From assembly GCF_004804315.1 (NCBI RefSeq), contig NZ_SRXX01000004.1:230188-294187 (forward strand): a DNA stretch of 64,000 nucleotides. Reading direction: 5' to 3'. The DNA comes from Flagellimonas onchidii (GTDB lineage: Bacteria > Bacteroidota > Bacteroidia > Flavobacteriales > Flavobacteriaceae). Of this stretch, positions 25,272 to 34,417 are shown piece after piece. The notes beneath the pieces were generated by a model. The model saw only the letters and a list, made by a program, of their open reading frames with translations, made no database searches and had not been told where the DNA came from. Positions within the stretch are counted from its first letter, which is position 1; every line of letters starts with the position of its first letter. The translations under genes were made by a program, and so were the position numbers.

Positions 25272-26462
25272 ATGTCGGAAATTTTAGAAAAAGCTGAACA
25301 TTTTGTCTCTGAACTTTTGGAAAATAAATTGGATCCAAAGTTTTTATATCACAATTTGCGACATACCCAGCGTGTAGTTAAAAGTACTAAAGAATTAATC
25401 AATTTTTACAATTTAGGGGAGGAGGAAGAGGAAAAGCTCCTATTGGCCGCATGGTTTCATGATACAGGTTATACCATAGGTACAAAGAACCATGAGGAAA
25501 CCAGTTGCCAGATTGCTACGAATTTTCTAAAGGAAAACAACTACGATGCAAATGGTATTAAAGAAATCAGTGCCAATATTATGGCCACAAAGCGGTTCCA
25601 TGATCCTGAAAACCTCCAACAGGAAATCATGCGAGATGCGGATGCTTCCCATTTTGCGCAAAAAAGTTACTGGGAAACCACTGATTTTTTAAAGGAAGAA
25701 TTGGAGCTTTTGGGCATTGCCAAGTTTTCAGGTAAGGAATGGAGAGATATCAACATTAAAATGTTCCGAAATGAGCATCAGTTTTATACGGACTATGCCA
25801 AAGAAAACTGGCAAGAAGGCAAAGACAAGAACCTTAAGCAATTGGTCAAAGAAAAAAAGACCGAGAAAGATATCGCCAAAAAGGAGGCACTAAAGGCCAA
25901 ATACAAGAGTGAAAGTCCAGATCGAGGCATTCAAACCTTGTTCCGGGTCACCTTAAAGAATCATTTAACCCTTAGTGATATTGCTGACACCAAGGCCAAC
26001 ATTTTGCTTTCAGTCAATGCCATCATTATTTCGGTGGCTTTATCAAACCTTATACCCAAGCTAGATAATCCATCCAATGCTTATTTGATTTGGCCCACGG
26101 TCATTTTTATCACATTTAGTGTAGTTTCTATGGTGTTGGCCGTGTTGGCGACCCGACCCAATGTCACCAGCGGAAAGTTTACCAAAGAAGATGTGGAAAA
26201 CAAGAAGGTAAACCTATTGTTCTTCGGTAATTTTCATAAAATGAGCCTAGGGGATTATGAATGGGCCATTAAAGAGTTGGTCAAGGACAACCAATACATT
26301 TATTCTTCATTGACCAAAGACCTTTATTTTTTAGGGTTGGTGTTAGATAGAAAATATAAAATACTACGGTTGACCTATACCATTTTTATCATTGGTATAG
26401 TGATTTCAGTATTGGCCTTTGCCATCTCATTCCATTTTTTTGGTGGAACCGGCCGTTTATAA
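25272..26462 (+). CDS. HD-domain protein with C-terminal PycTM (Pycsar effector-like) membrane domain
   Basis: A 396-residue protein. Residues ~1-190 are an HD phosphohydrolase domain: the H31, H63-D64 (WFHDTGY) and MRDADASH (D122, D124) metal residues are all present. A charged linker (185-215) follows. Residues ~220-393 match the PycTM domain (formerly DUF5706) of Pycsar effectors: DIADTKANILLSVNAIIISVALSNLIP, a second membrane segment at ~271-293 ending in ATRP, and a third near the C-terminus. In Pycsar antiphage systems a PycTM effector is opened by cCMP or cUMP made by a neighbouring cyclase. No cyclase gene is visible here, so this may instead be a nucleotide-sensing housekeeping protein. 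Its start is 53 bases from the divergent phosphoesterase-barrel gene. Confidence 0.85.
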   Translation: MSEILEKAEHFVSELLENKLDPKFLYHNLRHTQRVVKSTKELINFYNLGEEEEEKLLLAAWFHDTGYTIGTKNHEETSCQIATNFLKENNYDANGIKEISANIMATKRFHDPENLQQEIMRDADASHFAQKSYWETTDFLKEELELLGIAKFSGKEWRDINIKMFRNEHQFYTDYAKENWQEGKDKNLKQLVKEKKTEKDIAKKEALKAKYKSESPDRGIQTLFRVTLKNHLTLSDIADTKANILLSVNAIIISVALSNLIPKLDNPSNAYLIWPTVIFITFSVVSMVLAVLATRPNVTSGKFTKEDVENKKVNLLFFGNFHKMSLGDYEWAIKELVKDNQYIYSSLTKDLYFLGLVLDRKYKILRLTYTIFIIGIVISVLAFAISFHFFGGTGRL

Positions 26463-26465
26463 AAC

Positions 26466-27119
26466 TTAAGATTTAAGTTCCTCCATTAAATCTTCGTAAG
26501 TATAGGTGCGTTCAGACTTGGTGTCCTTGGTATAGAGAATTTCGGCTCTGATTGCTTTTAATCCCGTAACACCCTGCAGTCCTTCAAGCTCTACGATTTC
26601 AATATTATTGGTAAAATAGCCTTTGGATTTTAGGAATTTGATGTAGCGCATATATTCCTTTTCGTCTTTACGCTGGCTGTAAACAATGGCTAGTTTTCCT
26701 TTTTGCGTCAAACGTTCATTGGTCCCCTTTATGTATGACTTATCGATGCGTTTTTTGATAATCTCATATCTGGCATTGTAGGTGCCATCTACATCAAAAC
26801 GTTTTTCATCCATTCTAAAACGAATGGCCAATGAGGTGCTATATACCAAAATCAGTGATGCAACATCCAACTTTACAGGCAATTTTGGTTTTAGTGCGTA
26901 GTACTTATTCTCCATATCGCACATCACCTGAAGCTGCCACAACCTAAGGTTACTTAAATACAGCTCATTGAAGTTTCTGTCATTGGCGATAGAACTTCCA
27001 ATATACATGTTATGCTCTACCCCATCGGTCTTGTAGCGCTCAAAATAATGCGGGAACATCTCTTGGGCTTCAACCTGCTTTCTGTCCAACAAAGCCGCCA
27101 ACTCCATGTTGGCCTCCAT
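26466..27119 (-). CDS. Conserved protein of unknown function, possibly the C-terminal part of the GAF protein upstream
   Basis: A 217-residue soluble protein with no signal or membrane segment. It begins with MELAALLDRKQVEAQEMFPHYFERYKTDGVEHNMYIGSS and has a basic C-terminal half (KGKLAIVYSQRKDEKEYMRYIKFLKSKGYF). I do not recognise a catalytic motif. Its start overlaps the stop of the GAF gene in TAATG, so translation is very likely coupled. The N-terminal helix reads as a natural continuation of the coiled tail of that protein, so the two may be one gene split by a frameshift, or two subunits. Confidence 0.7.
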   Translation of the reverse strand: MEANMELAALLDRKQVEAQEMFPHYFERYKTDGVEHNMYIGSSIANDRNFNELYLSNLRLWQLQVMCDMENKYYALKPKLPVKLDVASLILVYSTSLAIRFRMDEKRFDVDGTYNARYEIIKKRIDKSYIKGTNERLTQKGKLAIVYSQRKDEKEYMRYIKFLKSKGYFTNNIEIVELEGLQGVTGLKAIRAEILYTKDTKSERTYTYEDLMEELKS

Positions 27120-28840
27120 TACACTATATTATCATAGTTTTTTCGATGATCATAGTAAGATTCGGTGCTTTCATCTATCTGTGCCTCATAATTTTCCACC
27201 AAACCTTGCATGACCTTGTTTTCACTTTTCAAATGTTTGAAAACAGGAGCTATTTCTTCTTTCACAAAATCAAATATGGCCTGCTCGGTATGGGTATATA
27301 AAGCTTCTTTTACTTCCTCAAGGTAAGTGTTCACCCTAAACATAAGCTCCTCATAAATGGGCAGCTTGAATTTTTTGAACGCTACTTCCAAAACTCCATT
27401 TATTTCAGAGAGTTGAATCATTAAATCACGCTGAATCGAAAGGTTTCTTTGTTTCGAAGATTCTTTGATATCAATTTGACCATATAGCGGATATACGTCC
27501 TTAAAAACAATTTCCTTGAAAACCGGTTGATTCCCTACCAGTTCATCCCCCATGAATCGTTTCGCTTCTTCTTGGAATTTCCAGTAGACGGAAGAATGTA
27601 CCGTTGTGCATTCATGCTGGATAATGGCATCAATCAAGTTTTCTTCTTCTTCTATAGATCGAAGTACTGCAGAAACAATGAATGGCATAACATCCTCCAA
27701 TTTATTGGCGTTGACACTATTCAACTCGTTTACAGTGGTTGACACCAACTCCAAAACACCCAACAGGTTGCCATCGCTTGCAATTGGGGCCAATATGGCA
27801 CTTTTAATTCCTTGCTCATGAAGGTTTTTATAAGGTTGTTCCCCATTCGACCTTTTATAGTATTTCTCCACATTGGAAATGGCGAAATAGGTATTCTCTT
27901 TAAACAGTTTTTTATGGGAGTAACTGCATAACATCTCGTCACAAGACTCCATCTCCTTTCCTTTAAGGATATAGCTTTCTATACCCTTACCATAAATTTT
28001 AAGGAATCTGTTGGTATTGGTATCATACCCTGCAAAACCAACATTTATTTTTCTAAGGTTAAAAAGTGATCTAAAGGTTTCTTGAAAACTGTCCATAAAG
28101 TTTTCATTTGCCCTTTTGCTGCTTCCAATCAACGTAGATTTAATTTCAGAAATGGAATGCTCGGCGGTGACATCGAACATATTGGAAATCACAAACCCCT
28201 TCGAAATGAAACTATTTGGTGGGATTTTCTCCTTCCAAAGATCAACATTGTCAAAATTCTCCAATAACTCATCCACATCGGCCTGTGAAAGTTCCTTCGC
28301 ATTTTCAGTGGGAACTATCTCCATAAAATCGGCGTTGTACAATATCCTATAATGACGCATTACGCCATTGGCGTCTGGAATATCATAAAACAACGGCCTT
28401 CTAAAATCCATATAATATCCGTAGTAAAAGCTCAATACCACGGTACAACGCATTATATAATCAACGTTCTGGGGCAGGTTCCGAATTTGGAGTTCAAATC
28501 CCTCGCCAGCATTTTTTAGGATATTCTGAAAACGCTCCGATGAGTTGAAAACTATCGTTTCAAAAGGTGTTGATGCAGTTTTGATCTCGTTCTTCGTCAA
28601 TACAGTAGAAAATGTATCGGCCAAGATGATACTGATTACATCTTTATGCTTATCCAATAACTCAAGGTCGCTAAAACCCTCCCTTAACTCCGGATACGGG
28701 GCTTGCGCATCAAGCACATATTTGGCTCTTTCCGCCAAATGCTTGTCCTTGCTTTTTAGTTGTTCATCGTAGTGTTGCAACAACTTGTTGAAACTCACCA
28801 GATGCAACATGGGACTCTCTGCCTGGTAATTTTGCTTCAT
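27119..28840 (-). CDS. GAF-domain signalling protein
   Basis: A 573-residue soluble protein. Residues ~245-395 look like a GAF domain: FRSLFNLRKINVGFAG near the start and EQGIKSAILAPIASDGNLLGVLELVS as the characteristic strand-turn-strand. The N-terminal ~240 residues are unassigned, and the C-terminal ~170 residues are helical and charged, ending in YYDHRKNYDNIV. GAF domains bind cyclic nucleotides or other small ligands. No kinase, cyclase or phosphodiesterase domain follows in this frame, but the next gene starts in TAATG at its stop. With the HD-PycTM gene on one side and a phosphoesterase on the other, a nucleotide-signalling role is plausible but unproven. Confidence 0.75.
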   Translation of the reverse strand: MKQNYQAESPMLHLVSFNKLLQHYDEQLKSKDKHLAERAKYVLDAQAPYPELREGFSDLELLDKHKDVISIILADTFSTVLTKNEIKTASTPFETIVFNSSERFQNILKNAGEGFELQIRNLPQNVDYIMRCTVVLSFYYGYYMDFRRPLFYDIPDANGVMRHYRILYNADFMEIVPTENAKELSQADVDELLENFDNVDLWKEKIPPNSFISKGFVISNMFDVTAEHSISEIKSTLIGSSKRANENFMDSFQETFRSLFNLRKINVGFAGYDTNTNRFLKIYGKGIESYILKGKEMESCDEMLCSYSHKKLFKENTYFAISNVEKYYKRSNGEQPYKNLHEQGIKSAILAPIASDGNLLGVLELVSTTVNELNSVNANKLEDVMPFIVSAVLRSIEEEENLIDAIIQHECTTVHSSVYWKFQEEAKRFMGDELVGNQPVFKEIVFKDVYPLYGQIDIKESSKQRNLSIQRDLMIQLSEINGVLEVAFKKFKLPIYEELMFRVNTYLEEVKEALYTHTEQAIFDFVKEEIAPVFKHLKSENKVMQGLVENYEAQIDESTESYYDHRKNYDNIV

Positions 28841-28954
28841 ACAATATAAGTCGAGGTTTACCCTGCAAAGTTACAAAAAGAAAAAATGCGCCTCTGTTAA
28901 GAGAATCTTTATGGATTTGTTGGCTTTTTTTGGATATTTAGTAAAAATTGTTCC

Positions 28955-29848
28955 ATGTCCTCCAGTTTTAGGTTAGATCGAGCATACAAGAAGGCTAAAA
29001 CCATCTCCTTTGATGATGATTCAAAATTTATCTTCTTCAGTGATTGTCACAGAGGCGACAATAGCTTTGCCGATGATTTTGCCAATAACCGAAATATCTA
29101 CTTTCATGCCCTAAGTCATTACTACCGCAAAGGCTTTCAATATTGTGAGCTTGGTGATGGTGATGAGCTTTGGGAAAACCTACATTTTGAATCCATTTTT
29201 GAGGCCCATAAAAATGTGTACCAATTGTTGAGAAGATTCCATTTGGAGCATCGGCTTCATATGGTATGGGGCAACCACGACATGGTCTATCGCCAAAAAT
29301 CGTATGTGGACAAGCATCTATCGAGCTATTTTGAACCCATAGACGATATGGATAAAGAACTTTTTCAAGGAATAACCTATCATGAGGCATTGATTCTAAA
29401 GCATAAAGAAACCCAACAAGAACTGTTCTGCACACATGGGCATCAAGCAGATTGGTGGAACTATGTTTGTTGGCGAATAGGCCGTTTTTTAGTACGGATT
29501 CTTTGGAAACCTTTGCAAGTAGTCGGCATTGCTGACCCTACAAGCCCCGCCAAAAACTACAAAGAGCTTATCCGTATCGAAAAACGAATCAAAAAATGGA
29601 TTCTAAAGAACAATCTGAGGATAACTATTGCAGGACACACCCACAGACCACGGTTTCCAGAACCAGGGCAAATCCCCTTTTTTAATGATGGGAGCTGTGT
29701 ACATCCCCGAAGCATCACAGGGATAGAGTTGGAAAATGGAGAAATCTCGCTTATCAAATGGCATATAGACACCAAACCTGATGGTACACTACAAATAGTT
29801 AGGGTTTTATTGGAAGGGCCTGAAAAACTAAGGGATTACGTCGAATAA
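28955..29848 (+). CDS. Calcineurin-like metallophosphoesterase
   Basis: A 297-residue protein with no signal peptide and a full set of phosphoesterase motifs: FFSDCHRGD (D30, H32), GDGDELWE (67-74), GNHD (106-109), CTHGHQADWW and IAGHTHRPRFP with the late histidines. The order resembles LpxH/UDP-2,3-diacylglucosamine hydrolase-type and Ser/Thr phosphatase-type enzymes, but the substrate cannot be assigned. It is divergent from the GAF gene with 114 bases between them, and convergent with the aminotransferase gene. Confidence 0.88.
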   Translation: MSSSFRLDRAYKKAKTISFDDDSKFIFFSDCHRGDNSFADDFANNRNIYFHALSHYYRKGFQYCELGDGDELWENLHFESIFEAHKNVYQLLRRFHLEHRLHMVWGNHDMVYRQKSYVDKHLSSYFEPIDDMDKELFQGITYHEALILKHKETQQELFCTHGHQADWWNYVCWRIGRFLVRILWKPLQVVGIADPTSPAKNYKELIRIEKRIKKWILKNNLRITIAGHTHRPRFPEPGQIPFFNDGSCVHPRSITGIELENGEISLIKWHIDTKPDGTLQIVRVLLEGPEKLRDYVE

Positions 29849-29855
29849 ACTTTTG

Positions 29856-31121
29856 CTATGTTCGTTTTGCCAAAGTTTTCATGGCATTTACAAAGACATC
29901 TAGTTCTTTTATGGTGGTATAAATGTTAGGGGTAATTCGGCAACCAATCACATCGGATTCATCAATGGCTACCGTCCAAACTTTGAATTCTTCAAGCAGG
30001 GTTTCTGCTAAATCCTTCGGCTTCATATGTACAATTCCAACATTGGCTATTCCACAGCTTCGATGTTCTTCGACCGGGGTATTAACCACTACATTGGGAA
30101 CATTTCGCAGTTGATTGCTCCAGTATCGCTGCAAATAGCGCAATCGTTCTTCCTTACGCTGGATTCCTATCAACTGCAAATAATCAATGGCTTCGTTGAT
30201 TGCCAAATAAATCTGCACGGGGTTTGTGCCAGTGTGATTGAGGCGAAGAATGTCATGAGACTCCTTTCCATGTTCTGCCAATAACGGCCATACTTTGGAA
30301 ATGTTCCTTTTGGCGACATGCAATAATCCAACCCCTAAAGGAGCGCTCAACCATTTGTGAAGGCTAGATCCATAATAGTCACAATTCAAATCAGAAATAT
30401 TCACATCAATATGACCAATTGTATGAGCTCCATCTACCATAACTTCTACACCATATTTATGAGCCATATCACAAATTTTTCGGACAGGGAGTATGTGTCC
30501 GGTAATATTGATCATATGACAGACCATTAGCAATTTTGTCCTTGGTGTGATTTGCGATTCGTAGAGGGCGACAATTTCTTCATCAGATTTAGGGTGATTG
30601 GGCACGGACACCTCTTTACAGACTACACCGTAACGATCTCGAATTAAATAGAAGTGGTCTCGCATTGCGCCATAATCCTGATATGCGAAAATCGCCTCGT
30701 CGCCTTCTTGCCATGGAAAGCCTCCAATAATAAGATCTAATGATTCGGTGGCATTTCTTGTAATTACTAAGGTTTCAGAATCGCACCCCACAAAGGTTGC
30801 CAACTTTTCAGTGACCCTTTCCTTATTTTCCCATTGCACCGTGCGCATGTAGTAGGAACCTTCATAATTTACTTTTTGCGTGTGCTCCCATAATTTGTTC
30901 AAAATCGGGGTGGGCGTTATACAATAATAGCCATTCTCCAGATTAACATAGTCGGGTTTCAGTCTGTAGTCCTTTCGTATACGTTCCCAAAATTCATCAC
31001 TGTCCACATAGGGGTAGGGCGATGCATCACTATATCCATTTTGACCATTAACTGTCAACGGTACTATAGATGCGGCCAAGCTCGTCCGCCCCAGATACTT
31101 TAAAAATTCCCTTTTTTTCAT
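29856..31121 (-). CDS. Class V aminotransferase (isopenicillin-N-epimerase-like), exported
   Basis: A 421-residue PLP enzyme. The N-terminus, MKKREFLKYLGRTSLAAS followed by a hydrophobic stretch, is a signal of Tat-like layout without a twin arginine (KKREF). PLP landmarks are TRNATESLDL (119-128), MVDGAHTIGH (228-237, aspartate to the pyridine nitrogen) and SSLHKWLSAPLG (K256, Schiff base). The family includes cysteine desulfurases and isopenicillin-N epimerase-like enzymes, and the LHKWLSAPLG signature favours the latter group. The substrate is unknown. An exported PLP enzyme is uncommon but typical of this family branch in Bacteroidota. Confidence 0.87.
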   Translation of the reverse strand: MKKREFLKYLGRTSLAASIVPLTVNGQNGYSDASPYPYVDSDEFWERIRKDYRLKPDYVNLENGYYCITPTPILNKLWEHTQKVNYEGSYYMRTVQWENKERVTEKLATFVGCDSETLVITRNATESLDLIIGGFPWQEGDEAIFAYQDYGAMRDHFYLIRDRYGVVCKEVSVPNHPKSDEEIVALYESQITPRTKLLMVCHMINITGHILPVRKICDMAHKYGVEVMVDGAHTIGHIDVNISDLNCDYYGSSLHKWLSAPLGVGLLHVAKRNISKVWPLLAEHGKESHDILRLNHTGTNPVQIYLAINEAIDYLQLIGIQRKEERLRYLQRYWSNQLRNVPNVVVNTPVEEHRSCGIANVGIVHMKPKDLAETLLEEFKVWTVAIDESDVIGCRITPNIYTTIKELDVFVNAMKTLAKRT

Positions 31122-31318
31122 CTATGGGTCAATTAGAAAATAGCATTAAAGGTTGCTAACCATCAAGTTACAATAATAAGTTTCAGATGCCGAAGTTTTA
31201 TTCAAAAACTATATGGAATGGATTCTTTACATCGAAAATCCAGCACATTTAACAGCTATTTATCACTCATATGGCAAGGTATTTGTTAACTTTAAGAAAA
31301 GTTAGCGACCTATTTGCT

Positions 31319-31957
31319 ATGAAAAAGCTGGTTTTTATCCTTGCCATATTTATTGTTTCTGTGTCTGTCACGGCGCAAGGAGATATTCCGACTACTCGCC
31401 CATTAAAAATTGGAGATAGAAACAATCTGGATATAAAACCCAGTAATCAGGGCACATCACTACGAATGCCTTCGGTGATTGACGAAAACCCGTTAACAAA
31501 AAACAACAAGCCTGGTATAAAAATGCTTCCAGATAAGGAACTGTTGCAGGCAGGCCATGATTTGGTCATAGATCCCAAAGTGGGAGAAAAAGAAAAAAAA
31601 GGTTCAAACAAGCATCTTGGCGACCAGTATTTGGGCGATGTGAAAACCAATGCCAAATTTATAGGTATTGTCTGTCGAGATCACGAATATGTGGATGGCG
31701 ATCGGGTAAAAATCTATTTGAACGGGGTTGTTGTTGAGGCGAATATTTTACTCTCAGGTTCCTTCAGAGGAATCAACATTGATTTAACCGAAGGTTTTAA
31801 TCGACTTGACTTTGAAGCTTTAAACCAAGGATCATCAGGTCCAAATACGGCTCAAGTGATAATAGCGGATGACAAAGGTCAGATTATACATAACAACCGA
31901 TGGAACCTTTCTACTGGCTCAAAAGCCAGCCTCATTGTTGTTAAAGAAGGAGAATGA
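31319..31957 (+). CDS. Secreted protein of unknown function
   Basis: I use the ATG at 31319, which gives the signal peptide MKKLVFILAIFIVSVSVTAQG; the frame is open from 31271 with an unlikely N-terminus. The 212-residue protein has a polar, probably disordered segment (about 25-110) and a C-terminal beta-rich domain (about 115-205) with GDRVKIYLNGVVVEANILL and GFNRLDFEALNQG, reminiscent of an immunoglobulin-like or jelly-roll fold. I recognise no enzyme motif. Its last codons (GGA GAA TGA) mirror those of the convergent acylase gene. Confidence 0.7.
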   Translation: MKKLVFILAIFIVSVSVTAQGDIPTTRPLKIGDRNNLDIKPSNQGTSLRMPSVIDENPLTKNNKPGIKMLPDKELLQAGHDLVIDPKVGEKEKKGSNKHLGDQYLGDVKTNAKFIGIVCRDHEYVDGDRVKIYLNGVVVEANILLSGSFRGINIDLTEGFNRLDFEALNQGSSGPNTAQVIIADDKGQIIHNNRWNLSTGSKASLIVVKEGE

Positions 31958-31967
31958 TCATTCTCCT
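31948..31967. repeat. Perfect 20-bp palindrome spanning two abutting stop codons
   Basis: AGGAGAATGATCATTCTCCT is its own reverse complement. The two convergent genes end back to back: TGA of the plus-strand gene at 31955-31957, and TCA (TGA on the minus strand) at 31958-31960, with no base between. A transcript from either side could fold it as a hairpin, but no T run follows on either strand. Confidence 0.8.
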
Positions 31968-34141
31968 GGCCTATAGGTTTTAACAGCCCTTTTAAGTACA
32001 TCATCCTTGTAAAAAGCTGCATCTTTCCATTGCACATCGGCATACCTTTGAATTTGGTCATCAAAATGTGGCGAATCGGGGTTTCCACTTTGACCGCCAG
32101 CCAAAATAGTCTTTGCCTTGACTTTTTCTCCGAACTCCACTGCTGCAACAAAACTATTGCCGCGAGTACCGTATATTTTTTTGGTTCCATTGTTGTACCG
32201 GGCACCGTAGGCCGCCAATGCACCCCATCTGCCACTGGCAAAACCAATAGGAATACTGGGTTTGTTATCGTCAAAGGCTTGACGGATATCACCATTCAAC
32301 CGTTGATATCTATTTACTTCACCCCAAGGTATACTCCAATGCCCAAAGTCATTTTCTAGTTTGGTGACAGCTTCCTTAAAGATTTCTATTTTTTCTTTAT
32401 CTGAAAATTCACCCCCCCAATACCCCACTAATTGCATGGCGTATAATCTTTCTGGTCTGTCCGCTTTTTCATAACACAATGTCCCGTAGTAATGCGCCAA
32501 GGTCATGGCCACAGATTCTTTAGAAGTTTTAAAGTCCCAGTTTCGCAGCTCCTCTATCGGTGCTCCCAAAGCTTTAGTCCTATCTATTTCATCATAAGCT
32601 TCAACCAACCCCGGTATTAAAGCTTTAAAAGCTGGTAAATATGGGTCGTGTGCAAGCTGAATCAAATCATCCAAAGTGTAACCACTCCTATCGGTCAACA
32701 ATTCAATAGCATGAACTCCTCTAAAATTCTCTTGATCTCGGGACATATACTTGGGATAATCCCCACGTTTTGGGCTGTATTCCAACGCAGCCGTATAGGG
32801 TGTGGAATTACAGTTTTGAATCCAGCCGTTTTCAGGGTTCAGCACCAAAATATTCTCGTCCACGGTGTGTAACTCTTGCCAGTCGGTTTTGGGATTGCTA
32901 CCATCCACCGGTTTTGTATAGTCAAAAATGGTATCCCTTTTAGGGATAAAATTTCCATGGAAATAAGCAATATTTCCCTCGGCATCGGCATATACCGTAT
33001 TGTTTGAGGAATTGGTTCGGATATCCATCATTTTTCTGAAACCATTATAACCTTCTTGTTTAGTCCGAATGAAGGATTGCTCCAGTGCTTTAACTGGTTC
33101 CCACATCATGGCCGAAGCTGTCCATTGCCCATTCACTGCATGGGTAATTGGTCCATGATGGGTGCGGTACATAGGGAAGATCCTTTCTTGCAATCCATTT
33201 AAAGTTTTATATTTCAAGGTTACTTCCGATTCTTCAATAGGTCTTAATTCTTCGCCGTATTGATAGAAGGCCTTGTTTTTGCCCTCAATCACCATGGTTT
33301 TTTCAATGAATTCATCCATTACATCAGTATAAGTTGATGTATGCATCCAACCTGTTTTTTCGTTGAAGCCTTGATATACGAAAAATTGCCCCCAAGTAAC
33401 GGCTCCATACGCATTTAACCCTTCTTCACTCACTACATGTACCTCTTCCCTGAAATAGAATGAGGTATGCGGATTAATCAGCAACATCGTATTGCCCGAT
33501 TTCGTAAGCTCCCCAGAAATGGCAATACCGTTTGATCCCTGCGGTTCGGCCAGTTCGGCTTCTTTATTTTCAATTTCTTGCTCTTCTAAAAACCCGTTCG
33601 TTTTCTCTGGCATACCGGTTTCATAGAATGCTTTAATCTTCGCAATAGAAATCCGCTCAATGTCCCCTCCAATACTTCCTTCGCTAAAATACATTGGCAT
33701 CCAAGGTTCGAATCGGGTCAGTAGTTTGGGTTTGACTTCTGGGTGGGTGTGTAAATAGTAATTAATTCCATCAGCAAAAGCATTGCATAGTTTTTTGAGC
33801 CATTCGGGGCTTTTTTCGTAATTGGCTATGGCCTCATCTTTTGTCATGAACAATCTAGCGCATAAATCGCTATAAAGTGCTTTCTCACCTTCTACCTCGG
33901 CCAATCTTCCGATAGCCCAAATGTAATTCTGCTCCACGCGGTTAAAGTCATCTTCGCATTGAGCATATAACAATCCGAAAACTGCATCAGCATCAGTCTT
34001 CCCATAAATGTGGGGCACCCCGAAATCGTCTCTAATAATGGTAATGTTTTCAGCTTGAGCTTGCCATTCTTCAACTTCCGTCTTAGGTTTTGAGTTGCAA
34101 CCCAATAAAGTGAACAATGCAATCAACAGTAAAATTCTCAT
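31958..34141 (-). CDS. Penicillin acylase-family amidohydrolase (lipoprotein)
   Basis: A 727-residue protein with a lipoprotein signal (LLLIALFTLLGC, Cys15). The family is an N-terminal nucleophile hydrolase made as one chain and cut into two subunits. EPQGSNGIAISGE places the likely nucleophile and first residue of the large subunit at Ser203, after a ~185-residue small subunit. ITIIRDDFGVPHIYG and QNYIWAIGRLAEVEG are typical small-subunit motifs. It probably hydrolyses acyl amides such as N-acyl-homoserine lactones, acyl peptides or beta-lactam side chains in the periplasm. The PhnA-domain gene lies 5 bases upstream in the same direction. Confidence 0.9.
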   Translation of the reverse strand: MRILLLIALFTLLGCNSKPKTEVEEWQAQAENITIIRDDFGVPHIYGKTDADAVFGLLYAQCEDDFNRVEQNYIWAIGRLAEVEGEKALYSDLCARLFMTKDEAIANYEKSPEWLKKLCNAFADGINYYLHTHPEVKPKLLTRFEPWMPMYFSEGSIGGDIERISIAKIKAFYETGMPEKTNGFLEEQEIENKEAELAEPQGSNGIAISGELTKSGNTMLLINPHTSFYFREEVHVVSEEGLNAYGAVTWGQFFVYQGFNEKTGWMHTSTYTDVMDEFIEKTMVIEGKNKAFYQYGEELRPIEESEVTLKYKTLNGLQERIFPMYRTHHGPITHAVNGQWTASAMMWEPVKALEQSFIRTKQEGYNGFRKMMDIRTNSSNNTVYADAEGNIAYFHGNFIPKRDTIFDYTKPVDGSNPKTDWQELHTVDENILVLNPENGWIQNCNSTPYTAALEYSPKRGDYPKYMSRDQENFRGVHAIELLTDRSGYTLDDLIQLAHDPYLPAFKALIPGLVEAYDEIDRTKALGAPIEELRNWDFKTSKESVAMTLAHYYGTLCYEKADRPERLYAMQLVGYWGGEFSDKEKIEIFKEAVTKLENDFGHWSIPWGEVNRYQRLNGDIRQAFDDNKPSIPIGFASGRWGALAAYGARYNNGTKKIYGTRGNSFVAAVEFGEKVKAKTILAGGQSGNPDSPHFDDQIQRYADVQWKDAAFYKDDVLKRAVKTYRPGE

Positions 34142-34146
34142 AAGGT

Positions 34147-34356
34147 TTATGCTTTTTTCAAAAACTGGGTCTTTAATACGATTTGGGATTTCCCAATTCT
34201 ACATTCAACTTCTTGTGGATTGCCAGTGAGTCGAATATTTTTAATCATATTCCCTCTTTTAAGGGTTTTGGACATCCCTTTGATTTTCAAATCTTTGGTC
34301 ACATGAACGTTATCCCCATCTGTTAGAATATTTCCATTACTGTCTTTGGTATCCAT
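34147..34356 (-). CDS. PhnA-domain small protein
   Basis: A 69-residue protein matching only the C-terminal domain of PhnA/YjdM: DSNGNILTDGDNVHVTKDLKIKG, then LKRGNMIKNIRL. Full PhnA proteins also carry an N-terminal zinc ribbon, which is absent here, so this is the short form. Despite the old name, a direct role in phosphonate breakdown is not established. It precedes the acylase gene in a likely two-gene unit. Confidence 0.8.
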   Translation of the reverse strand: MDTKDSNGNILTDGDNVHVTKDLKIKGMSKTLKRGNMIKNIRLTGNPQEVECRIGKSQIVLKTQFLKKA

Positions 34357-34417
34357 AAGTATGTTTTAGGTCTTCAATGTACAGTAAATGCATCTGAATT
34401 ACTAATCGGACCGAACC

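Noticed and set aside
25272..29848. Calling a complete Pycsar defence system
   Set aside because: The effector-type domain is present but no cyclase is encoded nearby, and the neighbours do not show a defence signature.
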